Shown: piece after piece, positions 15,719 through 25,891 of the stretch
Layout of the letters: each line of letters opens with the position of its first letter
How positions within the stretch are numbered: position 1 is the first letter of the stretch
From: CAYXDO01 sp964463485
GTDB lineage: Bacteria; Myxococcota; Kuafuiibacteriia; Kuafuiibacteriales; Kuafuiibacteriaceae
Assembly: GCA_964463485.1 (NCBI GenBank)
Contig: CAYXDO010000056.1
Coordinates: 1 to 63,075 of the forward strand
Direction: 5' to 3'
Length of the DNA: 63,075 nt
Notes under the pieces: model-generated
Databases searched by the model: none
What the model saw: the letters and a program-made list of their open reading frames with translations, nothing else
What the model was told of the DNA's origin: nothing
Translations under genes and position numbers: made by a program

Positions 15719-18516
15719 GGTCGGAGCTCCACGTCTAGCAGGTAGAAGGGTACGGAGGTGCTCAATCCGGCTCCGCGGACTTCGAGGACATAGGAGCCGG
15801 CGGGGAGGCCCGCCAAGCGCGTCTCCATGCGCTCGTCGAGCGTCGAGCACGCCGTGGAGCGCAGCGTGCGATCGTCGTCGTTCGAGGTCACCAACTCACC
15901 TTCTCCATCGAAGAGCGACAAGGTCGTGTCACCCGCGCAACTATCCATGAGGTCGGCCGCTCCTTGCGCACCATAGGTTCGGGCTCGGAGGGTGAATGGG
16001 ACTTGGGCGACGAGCTCGTACCTGTCCACGTCTGCGGGGGCGATTCGACCGGCCGCCGTCGTTGACGTGTAGGGCACTTCGGTCGTGGTTCGAAGCAGGA
16101 GCTCCGCGTTGACGTCGTTCGGCTCCCGCTCCGCGTGAGCTGTGCGTTCGAGCCCACAGGACGAGGAGCAACCGTCGCCGCTCTCCGTGTTGCCGTCGTC
16201 GCAAGCCTCGGAAGGTCTGAAGTGACCGTCTCCGCACACGTTCGGGCGGGGTTCGAGCGCCAAGAAGAAGTCACCTTCGACGAGGCTGTGACTTCGAAGT
16301 GAGAGTACGTATTCGCCCGACTCGGGCAGGAGCTGTCGGTTGCGCCGGCCCCGCGAAAAGTCTCGCAGGCAACCCTGGAAGCTCGTGTAGAAGATCTCGC
16401 CGCTCGGAGCCTTGATTCGCACTACGCCTGGGTACGGGCAGCTTCCGCCCGGGGTGGTGGTTCGACCGCTCAAGACGTCGAATGCGGTCTGCGGGCCGAA
16501 TCGAAAGTTCTTCGTCGCCGCAAAGCCGCTGAGCCTGAACTGGCCGTCGTACGGAGTGGTGACGTCTTCGATCGCGTCGAGCCGGCAAGCCTCGTCGCAC
16601 CCGTCTCCGGCGACGCCGTTTCCATCGTCGCACTCCTCATCTTCATCTACGATTGCGTCTGAGCACGTGGGCTCGGTCAACCTCAGGACGAGAGAGTAAC
16701 TCGGCAGCTCGCTCTGCGCGGTCAACATGACGAAATATCGACCGGGCGCCATGGACCGGGCACCTGCATGAAGGCGCGGATCGATACGCGCGCAGCGGCC
16801 TGATCCTGAGAAATCGTCGCGAACCATGACTCCCAAGGGGCCGTACAACGTCAGAAGCGAGTTCGCGGAGTCACAATTCGGTGCGGCAGGAGAGTAGCTT
16901 TCGACGCTCAAATGAGCGGTCGACGTCGTCGCGAGTTCGTAAACGACCGATCGACCCGGCGCCAACGTGCCGGTGACCACCTGATCACCAGAGATTACTC
17001 CTGCGGTGACGAAATGACACGAAGCGTCGCAGACGCCGAGCGCAGAAGTCGCTGGCTCGCACTCTTCCTCGCTGTCCAGCACTCCGTCCCCGCAGCCCAA
17101 CGGCTTCGATTCGACCTCCAGGAAATACGCGCCCGGCGACTCACCTTGAATCAGGAGCGTGAACTCACTGCTTCGGTCCGCGGTCAGGCGCTCGTCCACG
17201 TTCGTCACGAGTCGCACGCAGGCCGGGTCGATCGAGCTCGATCCCGAAAAGGACTGTTCGAACTCGCCCCCGTCCGCGTACAAACGAACCATGAAGACCT
17301 CGCCGTTGCGGCATCCGGAGAGTCCGTCGGTGAACACGGCGGCTTCGAGCACGTGTCCGGCCGGGATCGCGAACCGAAAGCTGTCGACCGACGACGGACT
17401 CTCGACGGCTGCCAGCACTACGGCGGGAAGCTCGAGCGGCATCGACGTGACCGGATCGTCATTGGGCTCGACCTCGACAGTGCCCTCGATCTGGCACTCC
17501 GCCGAACACGAGGGTTCGCGGGCAAAGTCGCAAGTTTCGCCAGCCCGCGTCTCCGTCCACCCGTTGCCGCACGAAGGCGCTTCAGCGCCACCCATGACTA
17601 CGTAATGACTCGAACCAAACGACCTCACTCGGACGAAGTGAGTCCCCGCCAGGAGGTCTCGGGCAAATGCGTCGTGCTCGGGATCGATACGCGGACAATC
17701 ATCGAGCGCATCGCTGTACCCAAGGCTCGTTCCGCTCGAAGTCAGGAGCTCGAGGCCAAGGTCGAACGCGCAGCCATCGTCGACATCGCGGGCCTCGATC
17801 TGGACCGAGCCCCCGTCCTCGACGACGAGGGCGTACACGTCGAGGTCTCCGAAGGAGCTCCGTCCCAATACAGGAGCCTCGAGGGCGAGCGCCGCCGCCT
17901 CAGTGTCGTTGGGCTCGACCTCGGGCGTCGCCGTACTCAGGACGATCGTCTCCTCCGTTTCGTCGTAGGGACCGCGCACGTGAAGTCGGAGCTCGTCGCC
18001 GGGCGCCGCATCGAGCACCATCCGGCCATCGATGACACTCGGGAGGTCGTCAACGGAGGCGCCATTCAATGCCAACGTCGTCTCGACTGCACCGAGCACG
18101 ATCCACTCCACGGCCACCGTGCTGGCCCGAGTGAGCCACCGAGGGTGGACCGAAAAACGTGAGATCTCGGCGCGCGCCCCTTCGTGGACCGTCACGTCCA
18201 AGGAGCGCTCGACGGCCAGCCCGTCCTGCGTCGACGCCCGCAACACGAAGGTGGAGCTCACACCGAGGGCGCCGCTCTCGATCGAACCCTCGACGACGGG
18301 TGCGTTCAGAAGCGGTCCGTCGGGCCCGAACAAGATCACCCGCTCGGCCTCCGCGACGCGCCACGAGAGAGTGGTCGTCTCGCCGGAGTAGACCTCGGAC
18401 GGCTCGGCTCGATAGAGGAGGACGTGAGGCTCGCGAACCTCCATACACCCAAGCAACGCCAAGCAAAGTGTGGTCGTAGTGATTCCGCGCGCGGCGCGCC
18501 CCAATTCAGGTCGCAT
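15715..18516 (-). CDS. Large lipoprotein with PPC-like domains and Myxococcus cysteine-rich repeats
   Basis: 933 aa. The lipobox LALLGC puts the lipidated Cys at 24. After an Ig-like N-terminal region (about 30-200), the protein alternates PPC-like beta domains, each introduced by EPND (VEPNDTEA, EVEPNDDP, EREPNDVN), with four cysteine-rich modules. The best of these are EECDDGNGVAGDGCDEAC and EACDDGNTESGDGCSSSC, the Myxococcus-type cysteine-rich repeat (TIGR02232/DUF4215 type). Such proteins are abundant on myxobacterial surfaces and their functions are unknown. Its 3' end overlaps the S1 protease start, suggesting the two are produced together, perhaps as scaffold or substrate-binding partner and protease. 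The start overlaps the upstream DUF4259 gene by 11 bp. Confidence 0.88.
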   Translation of the reverse strand: MRPELGRAARGITTTTLCLALLGCMEVREPHVLLYRAEPSEVYSGETTTLSWRVAEAERVILFGPDGPLLNAPVVEGSIESGALGVSSTFVLRASTQDGLAVERSLDVTVHEGARAEISRFSVHPRWLTRASTVAVEWIVLGAVETTLALNGASVDDLPSVIDGRMVLDAAPGDELRLHVRGPYDETEETIVLSTATPEVEPNDTEAAALALEAPVLGRSSFGDLDVYALVVEDGGSVQIEARDVDDGCAFDLGLELLTSSGTSLGYSDALDDCPRIDPEHDAFARDLLAGTHFVRVRSFGSSHYVVMGGAEAPSCGNGWTETRAGETCDFAREPSCSAECQIEGTVEVEPNDDPVTSMPLELPAVVLAAVESPSSVDSFRFAIPAGHVLEAAVFTDGLSGCRNGEVFMVRLYADGGEFEQSFSGSSSIDPACVRLVTNVDERLTADRSSEFTLLIQGESPGAYFLEVESKPLGCGDGVLDSEEECEPATSALGVCDASCHFVTAGVISGDQVVTGTLAPGRSVVYELATTSTAHLSVESYSPAAPNCDSANSLLTLYGPLGVMVRDDFSGSGRCARIDPRLHAGARSMAPGRYFVMLTAQSELPSYSLVLRLTEPTCSDAIVDEDEECDDGNGVAGDGCDEACRLDAIEDVTTPYDGQFRLSGFAATKNFRFGPQTAFDVLSGRTTTPGGSCPYPGVVRIKAPSGEIFYTSFQGCLRDFSRGRRNRQLLPESGEYVLSLRSHSLVEGDFFLALEPRPNVCGDGHFRPSEACDDGNTESGDGCSSSCGLERTAHAEREPNDVNAELLLRTTTEVPYTSTTAAGRIAPADVDRYELVAQVPFTLRARTYGAQGAADLMDSCAGDTTLSLFDGEGELVTSNDDDRTLRSTACSTLDERMETRLAGLPAGSYVLEVRGAGLSTSVPFYLLDVELRP

Positions 18517-18874
18517 CGGGACCCGCGTGAAAGGACTCGCTGCGTTGGACCAGCTGATCGAGCTCTCCTTCTAGCGCCTCACGATGCTCGCGCTTGAACT
18601 TGGGATCCGGATCCATGCCGTCGATTTGATCGTCGTAGCAGGCCAGAAACACGTCCCGCCACATCCGGACTTGCTCCGGCTCCGGAATATACGCGCTCAC
18701 GGCCTTGCCGATGACGTTCAAGAGCGCCACAGCGGCAAAAGCAGGCTCGAAGGTCTCGTCGATCTCCGGGCTTTCGACGAAATCCTCGATGGCTTTGATC
18801 AGGTCGTCGGTGACGTCACCGACGAAGTCGAGCGCCGAGTCGTTGCTGAAAGGGCCAGCCGCCCACGTTCCCAT
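18506..18874 (-). CDS. DUF4259 domain protein
   Basis: 122 aa. It opens with MGTWAAGPFSNDSALDF, the hallmark start of DUF4259 (G-T-W-x-x-G-P-F-x-N-D). The rest is a helical fold with two Cys. The function of the family is unknown; it is often found in immunity or polymorphic-toxin settings, but no toxin gene is visible here. The length is close to a full domain. Its stop lies 11 bp inside the start of the following large lipoprotein gene. The 111 bp between this gene and mrp downstream of the sulfur operon holds nothing recognisable. Confidence 0.85.
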   Translation of the reverse strand: MGTWAAGPFSNDSALDFVGDVTDDLIKAIEDFVESPEIDETFEPAFAAVALLNVIGKAVSAYIPEPEQVRMWRDVFLACYDDQIDGMDPDPKFKREHREALEGELDQLVQRSESFHAGPDAT

Positions 18875-18985
18875 GTCGCCCCTGTGCAGAATCGGCAGCC
18901 GGATGGCAACTGGCCAAAGGATCGACTCGGTTCGTGCTGGGTAGCCGCTGGCAAGATGTGTGCGGTCTGCCGTTCGGTCTGCGGA

Positions 18986-19804
18986 TCACGCGAGCTTCTG
19001 CGCGATCGTCACGAAGGGGGCTCGCTGAGACTCCGTACCCACCGCAGCCACGGGCGTCCCGGAATCACTCATCGAACCCACCTCGGGGTCGAGCGGAATT
19101 TCGCCCAAAAAGGGGACTCCATAGTCCTCCGAGAGCGCCCGACCGCCACCTCGGCCGAAGGGATAAATCCGCTGGCCGCCAACTTCGAGATAACTCATGT
19201 TCTCGACGACTCCGGCCACCTTCACGCCCACCTCGAGCAACATTCGAATCGCCCGGCGTACGTCGTCCGTGGCCACCGGCTGCGGCGTGGTCACGACCAC
19301 CGCGCTCCGGATGCGGAGCTCCTGGGCGATCGTGAGTTGCACGTCTCCCGTTCCCGGCGGCATGTCGATGATCAGAAAATCGAGCTCTCCCCAATCCACG
19401 TCGTCCAGGAGCTGAATCAACGCGCTCGTGGCTACGGACGAACGCCAAACGAGGGGCGTGTCACTCTCCGGCGTGGTGAGACCCACACTCATGATGCGCA
19501 AGCCAAAATTTTCGATGGGCTCGATCTTGTCTCGGTCGTTCCAACGCATGCGCTCGGCCAGCACACCGAGGAGGCGCGGGATGCTCGGTCCGTGGACGTC
19601 CGCGTCCAGGATCCCGACCCTCTTCCCCATTTGCGCGAGCGCGACCGCTACGTTCACCGCCACCGTGCTCTTGCCTACGCCGCCCTTGCCGCTCGTGAAC
19701 ACCACGACGTGCTTGGCGTACGGCGCGCGGTCGTTCGGGTGCGATGAGTGACCATAGGTCACGCCCGGCCGTGGCCTGCCGAGCTGCACGAGCGGCTCGC
19801 TCAC
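18986..19804 (-). CDS. Mrp/NBP35-family ATPase without cysteines
   Basis: 272 aa from GTG 19804, which overlaps the upstream stop by 4 bp (GTGA); a TTG 6 bp upstream is an alternative. The deviant Walker A SGKGGVGKST is at about 38-47, followed by GILDADVHGPSIPRLLG and LIIDMPPGTGD, all typical of Mrp/ApbC/NBP35 iron-sulfur carrier ATPases. Two normal features are missing. There is no N-terminal DUF59 domain, and the C-terminal CxxC that binds the bridging 4Fe-4S cluster is replaced (VENMSYLEVGGQRIYPFG). There is no cysteine in the whole protein. It may be an assembly ATPase that does not itself hold a cluster. It is the last gene of the molybdoenzyme operon. Confidence 0.9.
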   Translation of the reverse strand: MSEPLVQLGRPRPGVTYGHSSHPNDRAPYAKHVVVFTSGKGGVGKSTVAVNVAVALAQMGKRVGILDADVHGPSIPRLLGVLAERMRWNDRDKIEPIENFGLRIMSVGLTTPESDTPLVWRSSVATSALIQLLDDVDWGELDFLIIDMPPGTGDVQLTIAQELRIRSAVVVTTPQPVATDDVRRAIRMLLEVGVKVAGVVENMSYLEVGGQRIYPFGRGGGRALSEDYGVPFLGEIPLDPEVGSMSDSGTPVAAVGTESQRAPFVTIAQKLA

Positions 19805-20208
19805 AAACAACCCTTGAACGAACCGGGCTTCGGCTTCGGGGTCACCGAATACTCGTCGACGTCCACCGTCGCGATCTCCGACTTCTTCTCGATCCTCGAG
19901 ACCTTCCCGGTGAAATCCACAGACCCACCCCCGAACGCCTTTTCGAGCTCGTACCGAAATACGCGCTTCTTCGAGATTCGATAGATCTGTTTCTCCGCCA
20001 CGTCGAAGACCACGATCTCTTTCCGCGCCTCTTCGAGGGGGCAGGACGACAGCTTGGTCAAATCATTCGATTTTCGAGCGTCCACCGCACACGACAGGCC
20101 AGTCACTGCGCCCGCCGTGATCTCTACCTCCTCCCCTCGCTCCACGGCCAGCGCCGGGGCGCCGTAGCAGATCGAGGAAAGTGCCACGGCCCAAAAAGGT
20201 CTCATCAT
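19801..20208 (-). CDS. Small secreted protein with C-terminal Gly-Cys-Leu
   Basis: 135 aa from ATG 20208, which overlaps the previous stop (ATGA). An ATG one codon later is equally possible. A signal peptide is evident (PFWAVALSSICYGAPALA before VERGEE), so the product is periplasmic. The mature part is beta-rich and has two internal cysteines (GLSCAV and SSCPLEE). The protein ends KPGSFKGCL, putting a Cys in the penultimate position on a flexible tail. No family is recognised. The same Gly-Cys-Leu ending occurs on the membrane rhodanese of this operon, suggesting that both tails carry a sulfur species (inference). Confidence 0.75.
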   Translation of the reverse strand: MMRPFWAVALSSICYGAPALAVERGEEVEITAGAVTGLSCAVDARKSNDLTKLSSCPLEEARKEIVVFDVAEKQIYRISKKRVFRYELEKAFGGGSVDFTGKVSRIEKKSEIATVDVDEYSVTPKPKPGSFKGCL

Positions 20209-21358
20209 TTCGACGACTCCTGTGACGGCAAGCCTAGGGTGGCCAGGTAAGCGACGATCGCGGCGAGATCTGCCTTGGGAAGACCGGCGAACGGAGGCAT
20301 TTTGGACGTACTCTTCCCGTTCACATCGGTGTGCCACAGATAGCTCGCGTCGTTCGGCTGCGCTCGATGAGGATCCGGCGCCGCGGACTTCGAATACATC
20401 CGGTTGGGGTTCAGATTCGGTACGATCAGCCCGCTCGGGTTCGTGATCGACTCGAAGAGATAGCGGCGCGACGCGATGACCCCGATGTTGGACAGGTCGG
20501 GGGCAATCTCCGGCGGTGCAATTTGTTTGTCTCCAAACCGATGGCACGCGATGCAGATCGACTCGACCAGCGTCCTACCCTTCGCCGGGTCTCCCGCCTC
20601 ATCGGGTTCGATCCCGAACGACAGCGATTTCAGGTACCCGGTCTCTTCGGGGAAATTGGAGATTCGCAGCAGCATCCAGCCCGACAGCGCCTTGTTTCCG
20701 CCGCGCTCGGCCTTTTGACCATCCCAGACCGCGAGCGCGAAGGGCACGAGCCCCTTGGCCAAGTCATGCCCTTCGATACTCAGGGGACGTGAGATGACCG
20801 CACGCCAGACTTTGGCCGTCGAGTCGTAGCTCATTTGAGCTTTGAACGCGGACAGCTCGGCGCGGGTCGACGAGCCGAACCCGGCGGCCACGGCCTCACG
20901 CAGGTCCGTGCCGCTCGCGGTGGCGCGTGCGAGGGCCAGCACGACCTTCTGCTCAGCGTCTCCCATTCCGATGTAGGGGAGTGTTTGGCCGGTGCCGAAG
21001 CGGAGCGGAAACTGCAGCGCCACGCTGTCGCCGTAGACGTCGGTGTCCACGGGCCGAGTCTCCGAGTCGTCGGGCCACTCGAGGAGAATCGCGAGGTCCT
21101 TTCCATTCGTGGCGGCCCGCACGCTGACGCGGTGCGCGGCTCGGGCGACGTGAGGCGTCGCGGCCGAGTCATTCAAGTGGGTCGTGCGTTGAGGCGCGAC
21201 CCATGCCGAGTGAGTAGGTATGGCCTCCCATGAGGCGCTCCTTGGGTCGAGCGGGAGCGTCCCGGACACCGTCCGGACCGGGACGACGTCCGGCGCTGGG
21301 CCGCTTGCCAGCGCGGTGCCGGCGACGCTCGAGGCCAGAGCAACGCTGAGAGCACGTC

Positions 21359-21362
<4 letters not shown>
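20205..21362 (-). CDS. EB_dh heme-b domain fused to cytochrome c: electron-transfer subunit
   Basis: 385 aa from GTG 21362 (GTGA overlap with the beta subunit). A signal peptide ends near GTALASG. Residues about 30-270 resemble the ethylbenzene-dehydrogenase gamma-subunit domain (EB_dh), the heme-b subunit of type II DMSO-reductase-family enzymes such as DdhC, SerC, ClrC and EbdC. Residues about 275-375 form a class I cytochrome c with CIACH and a likely distal Met in SKMPPFAGL. Such a fusion would let one periplasmic protein take electrons from the FeS subunit to heme b and then heme c, replacing a separate soluble cytochrome. Some NxrC-like subunits of nitrite oxidoreductases also combine these domains, so the fusion alone does not fix the substrate. 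Confidence 0.82.
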
Positions 21363-22405
<1,043 letters not shown>

Positions 22406-22414
22406 GGTTGCTCC

Positions 22415-25288
22415 TCAGACCTTCTCGAGCGCTACCGTGGCCTGGTAGGCGTGTTGGTTCCCGTCCCAGTGAGTACCAAACTTCAGGTGCCCCCAACCGT
22501 CGGTGACCTCCAACAAGTTGAGCAAGTCGACGTTGAGCACGTTGTGGCCTTTCTTTCCGGCAAACATGAACGGCTCCCAGCCGTGCTCGATCACCAGGCC
22601 GTCGGGCGGGACGCCGGAGACGAGCTTGGCCATCAAGATGCTGTCACCGGCGTCGTTCCTGATTCGGACGTCTTCGCCGTCGTCGATGCCGAGCTTCTTG
22701 GCGACTTCCGGGTTGATCATCACGTACGGCTTGCCGCGCTGGAGTCGCTGGAGGATCGGAGAGGTCTTGTAAGTCGAGTGAATCGACCACCGCGCGTGCG
22801 GGGTGATCATCAGGAAAGGATACTTCTTCGGTCGAAGCGGCTCTTTGGCGACCGGCACGTGCGCGCCGGCCTCGACCCACAGCGGGTGGTCCACGTAGAA
22901 GGTGAGTCGGCCGGTGAGGGTTTCGAAGCGCTGGTGCAGGAAGAGGTTGGACTCGAACGTGTTGTATGGCCGGTGTTTGTAGAGCGGCGACGACTTGCCG
23001 GCTTTTTCGTTGAGCTCCAGGAACCCACCCCGTTCGACCACGGTCTTCGGATTGTTGGGCTTGAACTGGTCGACGTGTTCGAGCGCGTACTCGACGGCGT
23101 CGCGGTCCGAGCGGAGCTTTCCGTCGAGGGTGTACTCTTTGACGAGCTGCTCCATATCGTGAAAGCCCAGCGTGGTGTGAGTCGGGTCGGGAATGTGAAC
23201 GAGCTTCTGGTCCTTGCTCCTCGCGTAGCGGTCTTTCGCGATGGCTTCGATCTTCTCGACGACGAGCGTCGCGATCTCCCATTCGCTCTTGCACTCGCCG
23301 ACCTTCTTGAGCCCTGCGGGCGGGATCGCGAGGTTTGCGTAACGATGGTATCCTGGGTTGGTTCGAATGTCCCAAGACTCATAGGGTGTGGTGCAGGGCA
23401 GCAGGATGTCCGCGTAGTTGGCGAAGTCCGACATGCGGAAGTCGCCGTAGGCGATGAATTTCGCCTTCTCGAGGAACGCCTTTTTGTACTCACCCTTGTT
23501 TCGCCGAAACCGGGAGTCGCCGAACATCAGGAAGGTCTCCGTCTCCGGCCACCACGGCTTGCCTTTCTTCTCTCCGGCGTCCCCGGAGCTCGACATCACG
23601 AGGCTGCCCACGGTCTCGAAGTAGTCCGCCTTCTTCTTGCCCGTCGAACGCTCGATCTCTTCGTCCGAGAAGTAGCTGTCCGCGTTCTTGAAGCCGTCGC
23701 CGAGCATGAACTCGGACACGAAGCCGGAGGCGAACCGGTGAGTATATCGACCCTCGAAGCTCGAGAGTCCCGACAGCCCAGTGATGTTCCATTCGTTTTC
23801 GGTGTTCATGCCACCGGTGGGCCCCAGCCGGCCGGTAATCGCGGCGAGCGAGGCGATGGCCCGCTGGCTCAGGAGGCCGTTGAAGTGCTTGCCCACGGCA
23901 AAGCCCATCGTGATGACTGCGACTTTGGACTTGGCCAAATCCTTGGCCAGCTCGTCGACGACGCTTGGATGAACGCCGGTGAGCGCCTGGGTCTTCTCGG
24001 CCCGAAACGCCTCGAGCTCCCGGCGCCACTCCGTGAAGGCGGTCGTGACCGTGACTTCCTTGCCGTCCTTGAGTCTGACCTCGAGCTGGCCGTCGAGCGC
24101 CGGCTCGATCAGGAAATTGATGTCTTCGAGCCGGAGAGTCTCGACCGTCGAGCCTTCGCAGCCCGGCAGCACGGTGATCTTCCTCGTTCGTTTGTTGAGT
24201 ACCACGAACACCTCGTGGTGTTTCTCTTCGTCCGAGGCGAACTGTTCCACCGACGACTTGTCCAGGCGCTCATCGTTCAGGTCGAGGTCTGAGAGCCTCA
24301 CGAGCGCCTTGTCGTCGGCGCGGACCAAGAGCGGCAGGTCGGTGAATTGCGCGAGAAACTTCGGGTCGTAGAGCTTTCGGTCGACGATGCGCTGAATGAT
24401 CGAGAGCGCGAGGTGACCGTCGTACCCAGCCTTGACGGGCACCCACAAATCACTGTGGACCGCGGTCGAGTTGTACTCAGGGGTGATGACGATGATCTTG
24501 GATCCGTTGTACTTGGCCTCCCACAAGTAGTGAGCGTCGGGGATGCGGGAGACGTTGGGGTTGCAGCCCCAGAAGACGTTCACGTTGGCGCCGTACATGA
24601 AGTCGAACGTACAGCCGACGTTCCCTTCACCGTAGACGACGCTGACTCCTGGAAACATGTCACCCACGTAGCTGGCGATGTACGGGCGGACGGCGCCGAG
24701 GAGAGTTCCGAGGCGCTTGACCGAGGCGGCGCGAGCTTCCGTGAGCACGCCTGCGCCGATGTGGATGTAGTTCCCCGCCGGGCCCTTCTCGAGCATGGTG
24801 TCGTAGAGCTTCGTGGCCACTTCGGTGATGGCTTCGTCCCACGAGATTCGTTTCCACTTGCCCTCGCCGCGCCCGGCGACCCTCCGCATGGGATAGGCCA
24901 AGCGGTCGGCTTCGTACATGACTTGAGAGTGCTGAACTCCTTTGTTGCAGCCTCTCGGGTTCGCGTCCGGGATGTCCGAGGCGACCTGCGGGTAGCTCGC
25001 GCTCTGGTTCTCTCGCGTGATCTTCCCGTCCTTGACCCAGACCTCCCATGCGCAGTTGCCCTGGCAGTTCACGCAGTGATACGCGAACCCATGAGACTCG
25101 CCGTCTCCGTAGGTCTCGGCGAACTCAGCCCGATACAGATCCTCGGTCGACTTCGACAGGGGATAAGAAGCCCGCGGATCATCGACGCGGACCGGATCCG
25201 GCGGAGCCTTGCCCAGCGCCGTCTCGGCCACGCCGACGGCGCCGATTCCAAACAACCCGGAGAGAATGTTGCGTCGAGAGATACTCAT
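22415..25288 (-). CDS. Type II DMSO-reductase-family molybdopterin catalytic subunit, Tat exported
   Basis: 957 aa. The Tat signal contains SRRNIL (4-9). The FS0 cluster motif is H71-x3-C75-x3-C79 with C113 later (HCVNCQGNC, GCNKG). The histidine and spacing place it with type II enzymes (NarG, NxrA, SerA, ClrA, DdhA, EbdA). D210 in YVGDMFPGVSVVYG is the probable molybdenum ligand. Later blocks, including the closing VIEHGWEPFMF, fit the molybdopterin-dinucleotide-binding C-terminal region. The substrate cannot be read from sequence. The neighbours (rhodaneses, YeeE/YedE transporter, ArsR-rhodanese regulator) argue for a reduced sulfur compound rather than nitrate. No NarJ/DdhD-like chaperone is encoded in the operon, which is unusual. 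Confidence 0.9.
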   Translation of the reverse strand: MSISRRNILSGLFGIGAVGVAETALGKAPPDPVRVDDPRASYPLSKSTEDLYRAEFAETYGDGESHGFAYHCVNCQGNCAWEVWVKDGKITRENQSASYPQVASDIPDANPRGCNKGVQHSQVMYEADRLAYPMRRVAGRGEGKWKRISWDEAITEVATKLYDTMLEKGPAGNYIHIGAGVLTEARAASVKRLGTLLGAVRPYIASYVGDMFPGVSVVYGEGNVGCTFDFMYGANVNVFWGCNPNVSRIPDAHYLWEAKYNGSKIIVITPEYNSTAVHSDLWVPVKAGYDGHLALSIIQRIVDRKLYDPKFLAQFTDLPLLVRADDKALVRLSDLDLNDERLDKSSVEQFASDEEKHHEVFVVLNKRTRKITVLPGCEGSTVETLRLEDINFLIEPALDGQLEVRLKDGKEVTVTTAFTEWRRELEAFRAEKTQALTGVHPSVVDELAKDLAKSKVAVITMGFAVGKHFNGLLSQRAIASLAAITGRLGPTGGMNTENEWNITGLSGLSSFEGRYTHRFASGFVSEFMLGDGFKNADSYFSDEEIERSTGKKKADYFETVGSLVMSSSGDAGEKKGKPWWPETETFLMFGDSRFRRNKGEYKKAFLEKAKFIAYGDFRMSDFANYADILLPCTTPYESWDIRTNPGYHRYANLAIPPAGLKKVGECKSEWEIATLVVEKIEAIAKDRYARSKDQKLVHIPDPTHTTLGFHDMEQLVKEYTLDGKLRSDRDAVEYALEHVDQFKPNNPKTVVERGGFLELNEKAGKSSPLYKHRPYNTFESNLFLHQRFETLTGRLTFYVDHPLWVEAGAHVPVAKEPLRPKKYPFLMITPHARWSIHSTYKTSPILQRLQRGKPYVMINPEVAKKLGIDDGEDVRIRNDAGDSILMAKLVSGVPPDGLVIEHGWEPFMFAGKKGHNVLNVDLLNLLEVTDGWGHLKFGTHWDGNQHAYQATVALEKV

Positions 25289-25297
25289 GTTGCGACC

Positions 25298-25759
25298 TCA
25301 GAGGCAGCCTCCGCCCGCCGCTGCGCGCGGAGGCGTATACTCGCCGACGTCCTCGGGATAGTTTGCGTCGCTCCAGGCCGCCATGCCGCCGGCGAGGTTG
25401 CGAGCGGTCGTAAAGTGCGCGCGACACTTGGCGAAGACCTGTGCGTCGCCGTCCTCGGAGATGATGACGGAGGGTGCGGAGGCGAGGATTCGCGGCAGGG
25501 CCTTCGAATCGGTCGCGGACGGATCACAGCCAGGGAACGGAATGGCGCCGGGCACGTGCGCGTCCTCGAACTCGTCGCCATCCGTGCGAACGTCGATGAG
25601 TTGGAGTCGAACGCTCGACTTGGCCAGCTTTCCGTAGAGCTCCTTGGATTCGATGGGGAGCTCGGCCTCGAGCTCGGCTCGCCGAGCGCCCTCCCAAATC
25701 ACCACTCCGGTCAGGATCGCCAGCGTGCCAAACCAGGCCATGGGTTCGAGTCGACTCAT
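25298..25759 (-). CDS. Membrane-anchored rhodanese-like protein lacking the usual catalytic Cys
   Basis: 153 aa. One N-terminal transmembrane segment (about 8-24) anchors a single rhodanese domain (LQLIDVRTDGDEFEDAHVPGAIPFPGC). At the position where rhodaneses have YCxxGxxS, this protein reads IISEDGDAQVF, so the persulfide-forming Cys is absent. Other cysteines are in FPGCDPS and FAKCRAH. A flexible tail ends AAAGGGCL, with a penultimate Cys after three glycines. I propose it is a sulfur-relay protein working through its tail or C-terminal cysteines rather than a classical sulfurtransferase. ATG 25759 overlaps the stop of the 42-residue upstream gene, and the molybdoenzyme gene starts 9 bp after its stop. 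Confidence 0.8.
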   Translation of the reverse strand: MSRLEPMAWFGTLAILTGVVIWEGARRAELEAELPIESKELYGKLAKSSVRLQLIDVRTDGDEFEDAHVPGAIPFPGCDPSATDSKALPRILASAPSVIISEDGDAQVFAKCRAHFTTARNLAGGMAAWSDANYPEDVGEYTPPRAAAGGGCL

Positions 25760-25884
25760 GACTTGACCTCCCGGGTCGCCGCGAGGCGCGCCGCCAGCTC
25801 GGCGTTCCGAAGGTGCAGGCTGACGGCGCCGATCCCCAAGGCAAGCACCGCCAGAAGCAGCAAAATTCGCAGTTGCGTGTTCAC
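25756..25884 (-). CDS. 42-residue single-pass membrane peptide
   Basis: A short frame from GTG 25884 to a TGA that overlaps the next ATG (ATGA). It encodes about 42 aa: a short N-terminus MNTQLR, one hydrophobic helix (ILLLLAVLALGIGAVSLHL) and an Ala/Arg-rich tail. A GAGGTG lies just upstream, inside the end of the YeeE/YedE gene 7 bp away. The tight spacing on both sides, a good ribosome binding site and the clean transmembrane helix support a real gene. It may be a small subunit or stabiliser for the transporter or the membrane rhodanese that follows (inference). No family is recognised. Confidence 0.7.
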   Translation of the reverse strand: MNTQLRILLLLAVLALGIGAVSLHLRNAELAARLAATREVKS

Positions 25885-25891
25885 GAGCACC

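Noticed and set aside
16912..18162. A 416-codon plus-strand frame opposite the cysteine-rich lipoprotein
   Set aside because: Arg/His-rich shadow of a gene with clear PPC-like and cysteine-rich modules.
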